From positions 124,001 through 188,000 of the forward strand of contig JADKJT010000030.1 in assembly GCA_016720905.1 (NCBI GenBank): a stretch of 64,000 nucleotides of DNA, in the 5' to 3' direction. The DNA comes from Gemmatimonadaceae bacterium. GTDB lineage: Bacteria > Gemmatimonadota > Gemmatimonadetes > Gemmatimonadales > Gemmatimonadaceae. A model generated the notes under the pieces. That model had not been told where the DNA came from. It saw only the letters and a program-made list of their open reading frames with translations, and made no database searches. Positions 34,848 through 44,535 of the stretch are shown here, piece after piece (within the stretch, counting starts at the first letter, position 1; each line of letters starts with the position of its first letter). Position numbers and translations under genes: made by a program.

Positions 34848-35999
34848 ATGCGATCGATCCCCCTGATGCTTGTTGTCACGCTGGCTGGTGTCACGCCCGT
34901 TCTTGTTGCGGCGCAGACTTCCCCCGTCGAGGCCGTCGTTGCGATCAAGCGGCCGCTCAACCCACTGCCGCCGGAGGCCGCGAGCGCCAACGAGACCCGA
35001 TTCTCGTTCATCGTGTATGGTGATACGCGTGGGCGTCGGGACGGCATCGATCCACAGTACGAGCATTCGCTGGTGGTGGAGTCGATGCTGGCGACGATCC
35101 GGTCGCTCAAGAGCGGTCCCGATCCCGTGCGGTTCGTGCTGCAAAGTGGCGATGCGGTGGTGAACGGCCGCGACCCCAAACAGTGGAACGTGAGTTTTGT
35201 GGGACTGATCAATCGGCTCACCACGGAAGCCGGCGTCCCGTACTTTCTTGTGCCGGGCAATCACGATGTCACCGCCGCCTCCGACCTGAACAATGCGGGA
35301 CGACAGGTGGGATTGAAGAACTACCTGCAGGCCGTGTCAGGATTGATCCCCGCTGACGGTGCGACCCGTCGACTGAACGGCTATCCCTCGTACGCATTTG
35401 GCTATGGCAACACGTTTGTCCTCACGATGGATTCCAACATCGCGGATGACTCCACGCAGTTTGCCTGGGCCAGTGCGCAGTTGGCGGGTCTTGATCGCAA
35501 ACGGTATACGCACGTCGTGGCGTCGTTTCACCATCCGGCGTACTCGTCGGGTCCGCATGGAGCGGCCATCGTGGAAGGGCCCACCGCCGCCATTCGCGCG
35601 CGCTATATGCCGCTGTTTCGACGGCACCACGTTGAACTCGTGGTCACCGGGCACGAACACCTGTTCGAGCACTGGGTGGAACGCTACACCGACGCGACGG
35701 GCGTGCGTCGGCGACTCGATCAGATTGTGACCGGCGGCGGCGGGGCGCCACTGTACAGTTATCAAGGGGAGCCCGACTTGCGCCAGTACATCACGGCCGC
35801 TGGTCGAGACTCGGTGCGCCTGCAGCATCTGGTGCGTCCCGGCATGGAACCCGGTGACAACGCATATCACTACGTGGTGGTGCATGTCGATGGCGCGCGC
35901 ATCTGGCTGGATGTGGTGGGGATCGATTGGGGTCGGGGCTATCAGCCGTACCGCAGCACGCGGGCCGGATTGTGGGACGGGAACGGCGTTCCCCCCTGA
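34848..35999 (+). CDS. Exported metallophosphoesterase
   Basis: A 383-residue calcineurin-like phosphoesterase with a signal peptide (to about 23, VLVAAQ). The metal-site motifs are present in order: IVYGDTRGRRDG, QSGDAVVNG, VPGNHDVT, SFHHPAYS and VTGHEHLFEHW. Substrate is unknown; phosphoprotein, nucleotide or phosphodiester hydrolysis are all possible. The ATG at 34848 begins one base after the trmD stop. It lies where rplS is common in the rpsP operon. Confidence 0.88.
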   Translation: MRSIPLMLVVTLAGVTPVLVAAQTSPVEAVVAIKRPLNPLPPEAASANETRFSFIVYGDTRGRRDGIDPQYEHSLVVESMLATIRSLKSGPDPVRFVLQSGDAVVNGRDPKQWNVSFVGLINRLTTEAGVPYFLVPGNHDVTAASDLNNAGRQVGLKNYLQAVSGLIPADGATRRLNGYPSYAFGYGNTFVLTMDSNIADDSTQFAWASAQLAGLDRKRYTHVVASFHHPAYSSGPHGAAIVEGPTAAIRARYMPLFRRHHVELVVTGHEHLFEHWVERYTDATGVRRRLDQIVTGGGGAPLYSYQGEPDLRQYITAAGRDSVRLQHLVRPGMEPGDNAYHYVVVHVDGARIWLDVVGIDWGRGYQPYRSTRAGLWDGNGVPP

Positions 36000-36065
36000 C
36001 CGGCCAGCGTCGATCGGCGAGTTCGGGCGCTTCATGAGCCACCGACACCGTCTTCTGCGCATCAA

Positions 36066-36088
36066 TAGGTGACGGTTCTGTTCACCTA
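36066..36088. other. Small inverted repeat in the gap before the subtilase gene
   Basis: TAGGTGA (36066-36072) and TCACCTA (36082-36088) are perfect 7-base complements around a nine-base loop, about 65 bases past the phosphoesterase stop. It may be a weak terminator or an operator for the protease. Confidence 0.35.
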
Positions 36089-36138
36089 CGCGGTCGGGCG
36101 ACTTCGGTCCTCCGGCGGCATCGCCAGAGGACTTGGTC

Positions 36139-39100
36139 ATGCGTTTCAGATTGGTCGCAGTTTGTGCTCTGGTGTCGCTGGCAGCCTGCGGTGGCGGGGA
36201 CGGCCCGACTGGCCCGGCCGCGGTCGCCTCAATTGCCGTTTCCAGTCCGCCGCAGGCGATTGCCGCGATTGGGGAGTCGGTTCAGCTGACGGCGACGGCG
36301 AAGGACGCCAAAGGAGGGAGCATCGCGTCCGTCACCTTCACCTGGACGTCGTCCGACCCGAATGTCGCAACGGTTGCCGCCGGAGTGGTCACGGCGGTTG
36401 GCAACGGCACCGCCACCATCACGGCGGCCAGTGGATCGATTAGTGGCGCGGTGCAGGTGACCGTGCAGCAATCGGTGACGCAGGTGGTCGTGACGTGGTC
36501 GACGGATACGCTGCGTGCAATTGGCGATACGGCGCGCGCGATGGCCACCGCGCGCGATGCGCGCGGCAACGCGGTCAGCGGCAAGACACTCACCTGGAGT
36601 TCGGCCAGTCCGGGCGTTGTGACGATTGACGACAACGGACTGATGACGGCTGTCGCCGAAGGGACGGCCATCGTCCGAGGCAGCAGTGACGCGGTGCAGG
36701 GCGAGCGGACCATGCAGGTGCGTCAACGCGCGGCGAGACTCGCCATTACGCGACAGCCCTTCGGCGCGCGTGCCGGCATCGCACTGACCACGCAACCGCA
36801 GGCGGAGGTGCAGGACGCCCGCGGGACTCGTGTGGTGAGCGACAACTCCACCATCGTGACCGCGTCGGTTGCCACCGGTGGCGGCACCATTGTGGCGGGC
36901 GCCACTGCCACGTCGGTTGCCGGTGTGGTGACGTTCTCGAACCTCGCCGTTGGTGGTGCCATCGGATTGAAAGCGCTGCAGTTCGGCGCTCCCTCCGTGA
37001 GCGGAGCGACGAGCGATGCGTTTGCCTTGTCGGCGGGAGTGGCGGCTGCGCTGGTGGTGGTCGCGGGCAACAACCAAACGGCGCTGGCGGGCACGACGCT
37101 GAGCGCGCTGTTGCAGGCGGGCGTCCGTGACGGCTACACCAATCCGGTGATCGGCACGCCGATCACGTACGTCGTCCAGCAGGGCGGCGGGACATTGTCC
37201 AGTGTCGCGTCGGCCAGCGACCAGAACGGCAATGCGACGGCCAGCTACACGCTGCCGCTTCACGCCGGGACGTCGGTGGTTGTGGCGACGTCGAGCGCCA
37301 TCCCGTCCGCGCAAGCGCAGTTTTCGATCACCGCCACGCCCAACGGCGTGATCAGCGGTGTTGTGTCGTCATCTGTCTCCGGAATCCGGGCATTCAATCT
37401 GCGCTCCACTGCGGCTGCCCGTGAGCGATCCAGTGCGCCACCGGTCATTCCGAAGAATTCGGTCGCGCAAGACGTCGCGTCCATCGACGATGCGATTCCG
37501 GGTGAGTTGCTGGTGACCTATCGGCCCGATCGCATTGACGCACCGGCCATCGGGTCACATGCGTTTCAGCAGCGTAGTGTGGCCGCCGAGGTGAGCGTAT
37601 CCATTCGGGACGCCATTGCACCGGCGGTGCGTGATGGACTGATCAGCGTCGCAGGCGTCTCACCGGCGATCCTGACGGCGCTGGTGAGGGTTAAGCCGGG
37701 GATCTCGGAGGCGGCGGCATTCGCGCGCTTGCGCGCTGATCCGCGCGTGCTGGCAGTGGAGCGCAACGGGCGAGTGTACTCGCATGTGGTGGCGCCGACA
37801 GCCATGGAAGCCTTGCTCCTGCACAGCGGGCACGACGCCACCGTCAAGTCGAACGTGTTGGAACGGCTGATGCCGTATCCCTTTGACGCCGCGCGCCTCG
37901 CGACGTTCCCTGGTGACGGGACCTACCCGGGGAATGCACTCTACATGAGTCAGGCCTGGCACTACAACATGATTGCCTTGCCGCAGGCGTGGGGACTGAC
38001 ACAGGGCAGCGCGAGTGTCCTGGTGGCGGTGGTCGACGACGGTATCCGATTCGACCATCCCGCGATGGCCGGTGTGACCACCACCGATGGATACGACTTC
38101 GTGCCGGTCGGCACCGTCGCGCTGTGCGTCGGCGGCACCGCCAGCACGAATGGCGATGATGACGGCCCTGACCCCGATCCGACACAGCCATCGAATCGCT
38201 CGTTCAACAACGCCGGCACCTGCGTGAACGAGGTGAAGAGCAGCGGTAACCACGGGCTGCATGTGTCCGGGACAATTGGTGCGGTGCGCACCAACGCCAG
38301 CGGCGTGGTGGGTGTGAACTGGCAGGTTCGCATCCGGCCGGTTCGGGTGCTCGGAGTCCACGGCTCGGGTTCCAATTTCACCGTGGCGCAGGGCATTCTC
38401 TATGCGGCCGGTCTACCGGCCGATGACGGCGCCGGCGGAACCGTCACGCCGACGGGTGGGCCGGCGCGAATCATCAACATGAGTCTTGGCGGGACCACCT
38501 TCAGCACGGCCATGTCGACGGCCGTCGCGCAAGCCCTTGCCAATGGCACGCTGATAATTGCGTCAGCCGGGAACAACAACAACTCGACACCATCGTATCC
38601 CGCGTCCTACCCGGATGTCGTTTCGGTGTCGGCCGTGGGACCGACACTCAATCGGGCCACCTACTCGTCATACGGCGCCACGGTGACAATCGCCGCGCCC
38701 GGCGGACAGGTGAGCAGTGGCTATTCGCACGGCGTACTCTCTTCGACCTGGAACTTCGTAACCAATGCGCCGACGGTCGATTCCTGGCAGGGGACGTCCA
38801 TGGCGGCACCTCACGTCACGGGAGTGGCCGCTCTGCTCGCGGCTCGCGAGCCGTCGCTGACCGTTACGCAGTTGCGTCAGCGGCTGCTCGACTATGCCGT
38901 AGATATCGGAGCGGCAGGTCGCGATGACTTTTTTGGCGTGGGTCTGTTGAATGCCCGCAACGTGCTCACGAGTTCACTCGGGCCGCCACGATCGCTGTTC
39001 GTGCGCCTGATGAATGCGACCACTGGCGCCATCGTACGTACCCTGACGGCCGGCGCCGGTGGGGCGTACGAGTTTGGTGGCTTGCCTGATGGTTCGTACT

Positions 39101-39612
39101 GGGTATTTGCCGGCCACGATGAAAGCGGAGACGGTCTGACGGGGCTGCCGTGGCGCGCATGGGGAGCACTGGGAACCGCCGCCTCCCCTACGAGCGTGGT
39201 GGTTGATGGCGCGGGCGTGCACACCGCCACGTTTTCAGTCTCGACTGGATTTGAACTTGAGCCGAATGGGACAGCGGAACAGGCCAACGAGTTGGTCGTC
39301 GATGGATACATGAACGGTGATCTCACGGCACTCAACGACGCGGACTACTACCGGCTGCGGATCGCGCAGCCGGGAACCTACACCGTGCAAGTGACCGGTC
39401 AGGTGGGTGCCTGCCGCTACGCGCTCGAAGCCGATCCCGTGGTGACGATCACCACCGCGCTCGGCGCGGCCGTGGCGTCCAGTGACGACATCGATCCGGC
39501 GGGCAACGACTACTGTGCTCGCGTGTCGCGCACATTCACACCCGGAGACTATCTGGTGCGGATCGGTGCATCGCAGACGGGTCGCTATGTGGTGAGCGTT
39601 CGCAAGTCGTAG
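36139..39612 (+). CDS. Large S8 (subtilisin-family) serine protease lipoprotein
   Basis: A 1157-residue exported protease. After a lipobox (LVSLAACGGG) come two or more immunoglobulin-like Big domains (about 30-200: ASIAVSSPPQAI, TWTSSDPNVATVAAG), beta domains, and an inhibitor/prodomain-like stretch (about 450-560). The peptidase domain has the triad Asp in VVDDGIRFDHPAM (about 632), His in GNHGLHVSGTIG (about 704) and Ser in GTSMAAPHVTGVAALL (about 886). A C-terminal carboxypeptidase-like beta domain and a PPC domain (ELEPNGTAEQANEL) end it. It is likely displayed on the outer membrane. AGAGGAC six bases before ATG 36139 sets the start. Confidence 0.93.
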   Translation: MRFRLVAVCALVSLAACGGGDGPTGPAAVASIAVSSPPQAIAAIGESVQLTATAKDAKGGSIASVTFTWTSSDPNVATVAAGVVTAVGNGTATITAASGSISGAVQVTVQQSVTQVVVTWSTDTLRAIGDTARAMATARDARGNAVSGKTLTWSSASPGVVTIDDNGLMTAVAEGTAIVRGSSDAVQGERTMQVRQRAARLAITRQPFGARAGIALTTQPQAEVQDARGTRVVSDNSTIVTASVATGGGTIVAGATATSVAGVVTFSNLAVGGAIGLKALQFGAPSVSGATSDAFALSAGVAAALVVVAGNNQTALAGTTLSALLQAGVRDGYTNPVIGTPITYVVQQGGGTLSSVASASDQNGNATASYTLPLHAGTSVVVATSSAIPSAQAQFSITATPNGVISGVVSSSVSGIRAFNLRSTAAARERSSAPPVIPKNSVAQDVASIDDAIPGELLVTYRPDRIDAPAIGSHAFQQRSVAAEVSVSIRDAIAPAVRDGLISVAGVSPAILTALVRVKPGISEAAAFARLRADPRVLAVERNGRVYSHVVAPTAMEALLLHSGHDATVKSNVLERLMPYPFDAARLATFPGDGTYPGNALYMSQAWHYNMIALPQAWGLTQGSASVLVAVVDDGIRFDHPAMAGVTTTDGYDFVPVGTVALCVGGTASTNGDDDGPDPDPTQPSNRSFNNAGTCVNEVKSSGNHGLHVSGTIGAVRTNASGVVGVNWQVRIRPVRVLGVHGSGSNFTVAQGILYAAGLPADDGAGGTVTPTGGPARIINMSLGGTTFSTAMSTAVAQALANGTLIIASAGNNNNSTPSYPASYPDVVSVSAVGPTLNRATYSSYGATVTIAAPGGQVSSGYSHGVLSSTWNFVTNAPTVDSWQGTSMAAPHVTGVAALLAAREPSLTVTQLRQRLLDYAVDIGAAGRDDFFGVGLLNARNVLTSSLGPPRSLFVRLMNATTGAIVRTLTAGAGGAYEFGGLPDGSYWVFAGHDESGDGLTGLPWRAWGALGTAASPTSVVVDGAGVHTATFSVSTGFELEPNGTAEQANELVVDGYMNGDLTALNDADYYRLRIAQPGTYTVQVTGQVGACRYALEADPVVTITTALGAAVASSDDIDPAGNDYCARVSRTFTPGDYLVRIGASQTGRYVVSVRKS

Positions 39613-39670
39613 TGGCGCACCCGTTCAACCGCGGGCTGCCTGACGACACCAGGCACTCCGCGTCGCGCCA

Positions 39671-40141
39671 CTACGCCTTGGACCGCGTGCCAGTGACTGG
39701 AGCCGGTTCGGTGGGCACCGACATGCCCGGAAGCTCCCGGACAATCCCACCCGTCATCGCATCCCCGTTCGCCCGCAATGTCCAGGTGACCGTCGCCTCG
39801 GCGGAGTGCATCTCACCATTCATGTTGAGCTGGACGGTTTGCTTTTGCACGAATACGGCCGCGCCATCGGTGAAGCGGCCACCAATGGTGGCGTTTGGCA
39901 CCGGCGTGCCGTCGGGACGTGGCGGCACCTCGAGGGTCGCCAGCAGAGAATCCCCGGACATCGCGATGGTGATCTTGCCCTTGGCCATGATATTCGTGAC
40001 CACGTCGTTCTCGACGCGCTGGCCGCGGGCAAATTCGATATCCCATTTTCCGACGACCGCCGCACCAGTCTGAGCCGCCAGCGGGGAGAGTCTGCCGGAG
40101 ATCGTGAGGAGTAGTGCAATGGTCGTGAGTGTGCGCGTCAT
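39671..40141 (-). CDS. Hypothetical exported protein
   Basis: A 156-residue protein with a signal peptide (to about 24, PLAAQT) and a small beta-rich domain: VVGKWDIEFARGQRVEND, KGKITIAMSGDSLLATLEVPP, GAAVFVQKQTVQLNMNG and SAEATVTWTLRANGD. The pattern suggests a lipocalin-like or avidin-like barrel, not a known enzyme; no assignment is made. It is convergent with the subtilase gene and divergent from the oxidoreductase at 40244. Confidence 0.72.
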   Translation of the reverse strand: MTRTLTTIALLLTISGRLSPLAAQTGAAVVGKWDIEFARGQRVENDVVTNIMAKGKITIAMSGDSLLATLEVPPRPDGTPVPNATIGGRFTDGAAVFVQKQTVQLNMNGEMHSAEATVTWTLRANGDAMTGGIVRELPGMSVPTEPAPVTGTRSKA

Positions 40142-40243
40142 CGGTGTGGCTCCGTTGGAGTTGAGGTCCGGCCTGCGAATTGGTCACCCGCGCCGGGTCC
40201 AGGGGTTTCCCCCGACAGTGAATCGGGCGCTATTCTTCCCGAC

Positions 40244-41629
40244 ATGACCGGAACGTGTGACGTACTGATTTGTGGAGCCGGCATTGCCGGCATCGCCACG
40301 GCGCACGCGTTGGCCGTGCATGGCGTGCGGAATATCACGCTGGTGGACGAACGCCCGCCACTCACGTTGACCAGCGACAAATCATCCGAAGCGTACCGCA
40401 ATTGGTGGCCAGGGCCGGACGACGCCATGGTGCGGCTGATGAACCGCAGTATCGACCTGCTGGAGCAGTGGGCCGCGCATAGCGACAACCGGTTCCAGCT
40501 TAACCGCCGAGGCTACGTCTATGCGACGGCTGATTCGGCCAAGGCCGAGCAGTTCCTTGCGGACGCGCGATTGGCCGAGCAGCAAGGGGCGGGTGATCTG
40601 CGGGTGTATCGTCGGGCGTCCGACGCCGTAGCCTATCAAGTCAGTGCGCACAGTGGCTACCTCGATCATCCGATTGGCGCCGACCTGTTCCTCGATCCAG
40701 ACTCGATTCGGACGCACTTCTCGTTTCTGGCGGATGAGGTGGTGGCGGTGCTGCATGCCCGCCGCTGCGGGTGGTTGAGCGGACAGCAACTGGGCATGTA
40801 TCTGTTGGAAGAAGCACGTGCCCTGGGCGTTTCCGTATTAGCGGGACGCGTGGAGGCCGTCGATGTGCACGGCGGACGCGTGAACTCGGTGACGGTGGCG
40901 TGTACCGACGGTACGCGTTCTCGCATCGCGACGCCGGTTTTTGTGAACTGTGCCGGTCCCTTTGCCAAGTCCGTGGCAACGCTGGTCGGCGTTGACCTGC
41001 CGGTGTTCTCGGAACTGCATCTCAAAGTGGCGTTCGAGGACACACTGGGTGTGGTTGATCGCAATACAGGGCTGGTGATTCTGGACGACGCGCAAATGCT
41101 GACATGGTCGGACGAGGAACGCGCCGAATTCGCCGAGAGTGACGAGACGCGCTGGCTCACGACCCGGTTGCCCGCTGGTATTCACTTGCGACCGGAAGGC
41201 TATCGACAAAGCCGGACCGTGTTGATGCTCTGGGACTATCACAGTGCGCATCGGTACGACGCGCCCGTGTTGCCGCTACCCGATGATCCCTTCTATCCGG
41301 AAGTGGTGATGCGCGGCATGGTGCGACTCGCACCGGGACTGCACCGGTATCTGGATCGACTGCCGCATACCCATGTAGATGGCGGCTACTACACCAAGAC
41401 CGAAGAGAACCGCCCGCTCATTGGCCCGCTGGCGGTGCAGGGGGCCTATGTGAATGCGGCGCTGTCGGGATATGGGCTGATGGCCGCGCCAGCGGCCGGT
41501 GAACTGCTGGCGGCGCACATTACCGGCCGAGCGGTGCCGTCGTACGCGTCGGCGTTCCGACTCGATCGGTATGAGGACCCGAGGTATGTGGCCATGCTCG
41601 CGACGTGGGGGTCGACGGGGCAACTCTAG
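40244..41629 (+). CDS. FAD-dependent oxidoreductase (DAO/GlpD type)
   Basis: A 461-residue flavoenzyme with the Rossmann FAD motif CGAGIAGIATAHALA and the ADP-ribose acidic residue (ITLVDE). The substrate domain has SSEAYRNWWPGPDDAMVRLMNRS and LSGYGLMAAPAAGELLAAHI, typical of the D-amino-acid oxidase/sarcosine oxidase/dimethylglycine dehydrogenase group. There is no signal peptide, so it is cytoplasmic. It shares general fold but not sequence with the Tat-exported oxidoreductase at 54576-56051. Substrate unknown. Confidence 0.87.
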   Translation: MTGTCDVLICGAGIAGIATAHALAVHGVRNITLVDERPPLTLTSDKSSEAYRNWWPGPDDAMVRLMNRSIDLLEQWAAHSDNRFQLNRRGYVYATADSAKAEQFLADARLAEQQGAGDLRVYRRASDAVAYQVSAHSGYLDHPIGADLFLDPDSIRTHFSFLADEVVAVLHARRCGWLSGQQLGMYLLEEARALGVSVLAGRVEAVDVHGGRVNSVTVACTDGTRSRIATPVFVNCAGPFAKSVATLVGVDLPVFSELHLKVAFEDTLGVVDRNTGLVILDDAQMLTWSDEERAEFAESDETRWLTTRLPAGIHLRPEGYRQSRTVLMLWDYHSAHRYDAPVLPLPDDPFYPEVVMRGMVRLAPGLHRYLDRLPHTHVDGGYYTKTEENRPLIGPLAVQGAYVNAALSGYGLMAAPAAGELLAAHITGRAVPSYASAFRLDRYEDPRYVAMLATWGSTGQL

Positions 41630-41660
41630 TCCGGCCCCATAGACCCTTATCCGCCGTGCG

Positions 41661-42911
41661 CTAGGCCGACAACTCCCGGATGGCGCGCACCAACGTGTCG
41701 AGTTCCTGGGTGGTCGTGAACAACTGCGGACAAATGCGTACACCCTGCACACCGGCCGAATCGATGGCGACGGTCCAGATGCGGTATTTGTCGAACAGTG
41801 TGGTGGCGAGATCGCCGGGCTTCATGCCGGCGATACCCACGTTGGCAATCGCGCCCGTGCGCTTGGGGTCGCTGGGCGTGAAGAGATTGACGTTCTTGCG
41901 GCCGCGCACTTTGGTGGTCCAGTACTGTTGCAGCCAACGCAAGCGCGCTTCCTTGCGCTGAATGCCGATATGCTCGTGGAACTCGATGGCGTCGATGATG
42001 CCCAAATCCGTGTGCACGGGGTGCGTGCCGGTGTGGTTCAGCTTGCGGATGTCGTCATTGGGGACGCCCATATCGCCAAACATCGGCCACAACGACGCAA
42101 TGCGATCCTTGCGCACGTACAACAGGCCGGCGCCGAGGGCGGTCCCAAGCCATTTATGCAGGCTGGCACCGTAATAGTCGCAGTCGAGATCGGGGATACG
42201 AAAGTCGAACTGCGCAAACGCGTGCGCCCCGTCCACCATCACGTGCACGCCCCTGGCATGCGCCATATCGCAGATTCTGCGGACCGGCAGCACCTGACCG
42301 GTAATGTTGATCTGGTGACATACCATCAACAGTCTGGTGCGCGCCGTGATGGCGTTGGCGTATACCTGCACGACCTCATCGTCGGACGCGGGGTCGAACG
42401 GGACGGTGACCAGCGCGTTCTTCGTGCCCCAGCGGCGGCTCATGAGGGTGAACTGATCGAGCATCGCGCCGTAGTCGTGCACGGACATCACGGCTTCGTC
42501 GCCCACCTTCCAGTCATAGCCCGACACGACGGTGTCCAGCGACTCGGTGGTATTCCGGGTGATGATCAGCTCATCCGGTGAGCAGCCGGCCAGCTGCGCC
42601 AATCGTTCCTGCGCCTTCCGTTTGTTGTCATACTGCACGGTGCGCATGTACCGCGCCGCCAGCACGTTCACTTCGCGCACATGCCCGATGAACCGTTCGA
42701 GCACGGGCTGCGACTGCATGCTGTAATAGCCGTTCTCCAGATTGATATAGGCGGGCGTCAGGCGATAGCTGGCGCGAACGGTGTCCCAGAAGTCCGCGCG
42801 ACCGGCCAACTCCGTGGCGGGAAGCGCGCTGAATGCCGCGAGGTGATCGGGCGTGAAGAGCATGGCCAGCGACGCCCCGCCCATCGCCTGCAGAAACTCG
42901 CGCTTGTTCAC
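41661..42911 (-). CDS. Exported class V aminotransferase-fold PLP enzyme
   Basis: A 416-residue PLP enzyme of the aminotransferase class V / isopenicillin-N-epimerase-like group. The core has TRNTTESLDTVVSGYDW, the PLP Asp in VDGAHAFAQFDF and the Schiff-base Lys in YGASLHKWLG (about residue 252). The N terminus NKREFLQAMGGASLAM resembles a Tat or twin-arginine-like leader (KR rather than RR), suggesting periplasmic location, unusual for this family. It overlaps the peptidase gene by four bases. It may process amino acids released by that peptidase; this is inference. Confidence 0.87.
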   Translation of the reverse strand: MNKREFLQAMGGASLAMLFTPDHLAAFSALPATELAGRADFWDTVRASYRLTPAYINLENGYYSMQSQPVLERFIGHVREVNVLAARYMRTVQYDNKRKAQERLAQLAGCSPDELIITRNTTESLDTVVSGYDWKVGDEAVMSVHDYGAMLDQFTLMSRRWGTKNALVTVPFDPASDDEVVQVYANAITARTRLLMVCHQINITGQVLPVRRICDMAHARGVHVMVDGAHAFAQFDFRIPDLDCDYYGASLHKWLGTALGAGLLYVRKDRIASLWPMFGDMGVPNDDIRKLNHTGTHPVHTDLGIIDAIEFHEHIGIQRKEARLRWLQQYWTTKVRGRKNVNLFTPSDPKRTGAIANVGIAGMKPGDLATTLFDKYRIWTVAIDSAGVQGVRICPQLFTTTQELDTLVRAIRELSA

Positions 42912-44377
42912 GGTTGCACCTTGACCCGGCGTTTCATGAGCGCTTCGATCTCGTCCATCTCTCGCGGCACCATGGAAATGCGCTCGAGGCCCTTGTCGGT
43001 AATGAGGTAGTCGTCCTCGATGCGCACCCCGGTGTTCTGGTACTTGAGCACGACGGATCGGACCTTGGCAATGAACGCGCGATTCTTCGGCGTATCGGGG
43101 AGCACGTCGAGCGCGCGAGTGCTCACGTAGATGCCGGGTTCGATGGTGAACGCGTCACCGATCTGGAAGCGCGCATCCGCACCGCCGCCCTGAATGGGGT
43201 CGTGGACCGCGAGCCCGATGCCGTGGGTGATGCCGTGAATCATCCACAGGTTGCTTTGTTTGCACGGTGCGGGATTGGCCGTGCAATTCACCGACCACGG
43301 CGGATCGAACGAGGCGTCTTCGCTTTCGACGAGACCCAATGCCGCCAATCCCCGGGCGCGCACCGCGACCGATGAATCGGCCGCCGCGCGCACGCTCATG
43401 CCGGGCTTGGAATAGCGCTCGGCGATATCCTGCGCATCACGCACCAGCTGATAGATCTGGCGCTGGGCCGGCGTGTAGGTCCCGCTGACCGGAATGGTGC
43501 GGGTGATATCTGCCGCATACCCGCGGAACTCCGCGGCGGCGTCCATGACCACCAGGTCGCCCGGTTTCACCGGATCGGAATCTTTCATGTAATGCAGCTG
43601 CGTCCCGTTGATGCCGGCGCCGACAATCGATCCATAGGCGGGCCGCTCCGCGCCGCGGCGCGTGAACTCGTATTCCAGCGAGGCGCGCAATTCATACTCA
43701 TGCAGGGGATTGGCCGTCAGCATGGCGGCCCGGTGACCCTCGGCGCTGATCTGTGCCGCCTGTCGAATGAGCGCCTGTTCGGCGTCTGACTTCCTGGCGC
43801 GCAGTTGCAGCACCGCCGGCATGCCGTTGCGGATGGCCAGTGCCGGATACCGGCGACCGAGCGCCTTGACGGCCTCCTGACCACGCGTCAGCGAGTCGTT
43901 GCGCGCGAAGTCCATCGTCTCCACATCCGGGATGTGATAGAACGGCAGTCCGGTCTGCGCGAGCGAATCGAGCACACTGTTCAGCGCGTCGAACGGGCGT
44001 GCGGGCATCCCGGTGCGCGCCTCGCTGTTACCCGCATTCGTTCGTTGTCCATAGTAGAACGCCGTGCGTGCATCGATCGGCGTGACGAAGAGGGTGCTTT
44101 GTGCCCGCTTGTTGCGCACCACCATGACGAGTGCGGCGTCCGGCTCGTCGAACTCGGTGAGATATCGAAAGGCCGGCAGCTGGAAGAACGTGCTGAAGTC
44201 GTGCACCAGTTCGCGCCCGCCAAACGCAATCACCACGCCACTGTCCAGCCGCGCGGCCAGCGCGTCCCGACGCGCGGCCGTCTCCTGCCGCGTCACGATC
44301 CCGGCGTCCTGCGCGCACAGTTCGGCAATCGGGGACGCAAACATCGCGGCAGCCACGCAAACGGACGGAATTCGCAT
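42908..44377 (-). CDS. Exported Xaa-Pro aminopeptidase (M24 family)
   Basis: A 489-residue metalloaminopeptidase with a signal peptide ending near ELCAQ. It has an N-terminal creatinase-like domain, then the pita-bread domain with the five metal ligands: Asp in VMDAAAEFRG, Asp in ADITRTIP, His in THGIGLAVHD, Glu in TIEPGIYV and Glu in VRIEDDYLIT. It removes N-terminal residues before proline. Located in the periplasm, and translationally coupled to the aminotransferase (ATGA-type four-base overlap). Both may take part in peptide breakdown. Confidence 0.94.
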   Translation of the reverse strand: MRIPSVCVAAAMFASPIAELCAQDAGIVTRQETAARRDALAARLDSGVVIAFGGRELVHDFSTFFQLPAFRYLTEFDEPDAALVMVVRNKRAQSTLFVTPIDARTAFYYGQRTNAGNSEARTGMPARPFDALNSVLDSLAQTGLPFYHIPDVETMDFARNDSLTRGQEAVKALGRRYPALAIRNGMPAVLQLRARKSDAEQALIRQAAQISAEGHRAAMLTANPLHEYELRASLEYEFTRRGAERPAYGSIVGAGINGTQLHYMKDSDPVKPGDLVVMDAAAEFRGYAADITRTIPVSGTYTPAQRQIYQLVRDAQDIAERYSKPGMSVRAAADSSVAVRARGLAALGLVESEDASFDPPWSVNCTANPAPCKQSNLWMIHGITHGIGLAVHDPIQGGGADARFQIGDAFTIEPGIYVSTRALDVLPDTPKNRAFIAKVRSVVLKYQNTGVRIEDDYLITDKGLERISMVPREMDEIEALMKRRVKVQP

Positions 44378-44535
44378 CGGACCTGGGAAAGAGGACTGGG
44401 CGCTCGGATTCAGCGCGAATGATCAGTGGGCCGGATATGGACAATGGCCGTTCGCGGAGACCGAGGTCAAGAGCCGTGCGATCCGGATTGGGGAGACTGA
44501 CTTACCGGCCGGGCGCCGATGTGTAGCTTCGAGCG

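Noticed and set aside
36229..37314. 361-residue open frame opposite the subtilase Big domains
   Set aside because: Arg-rich, no recognisable pattern, mirrors a clear coding frame.
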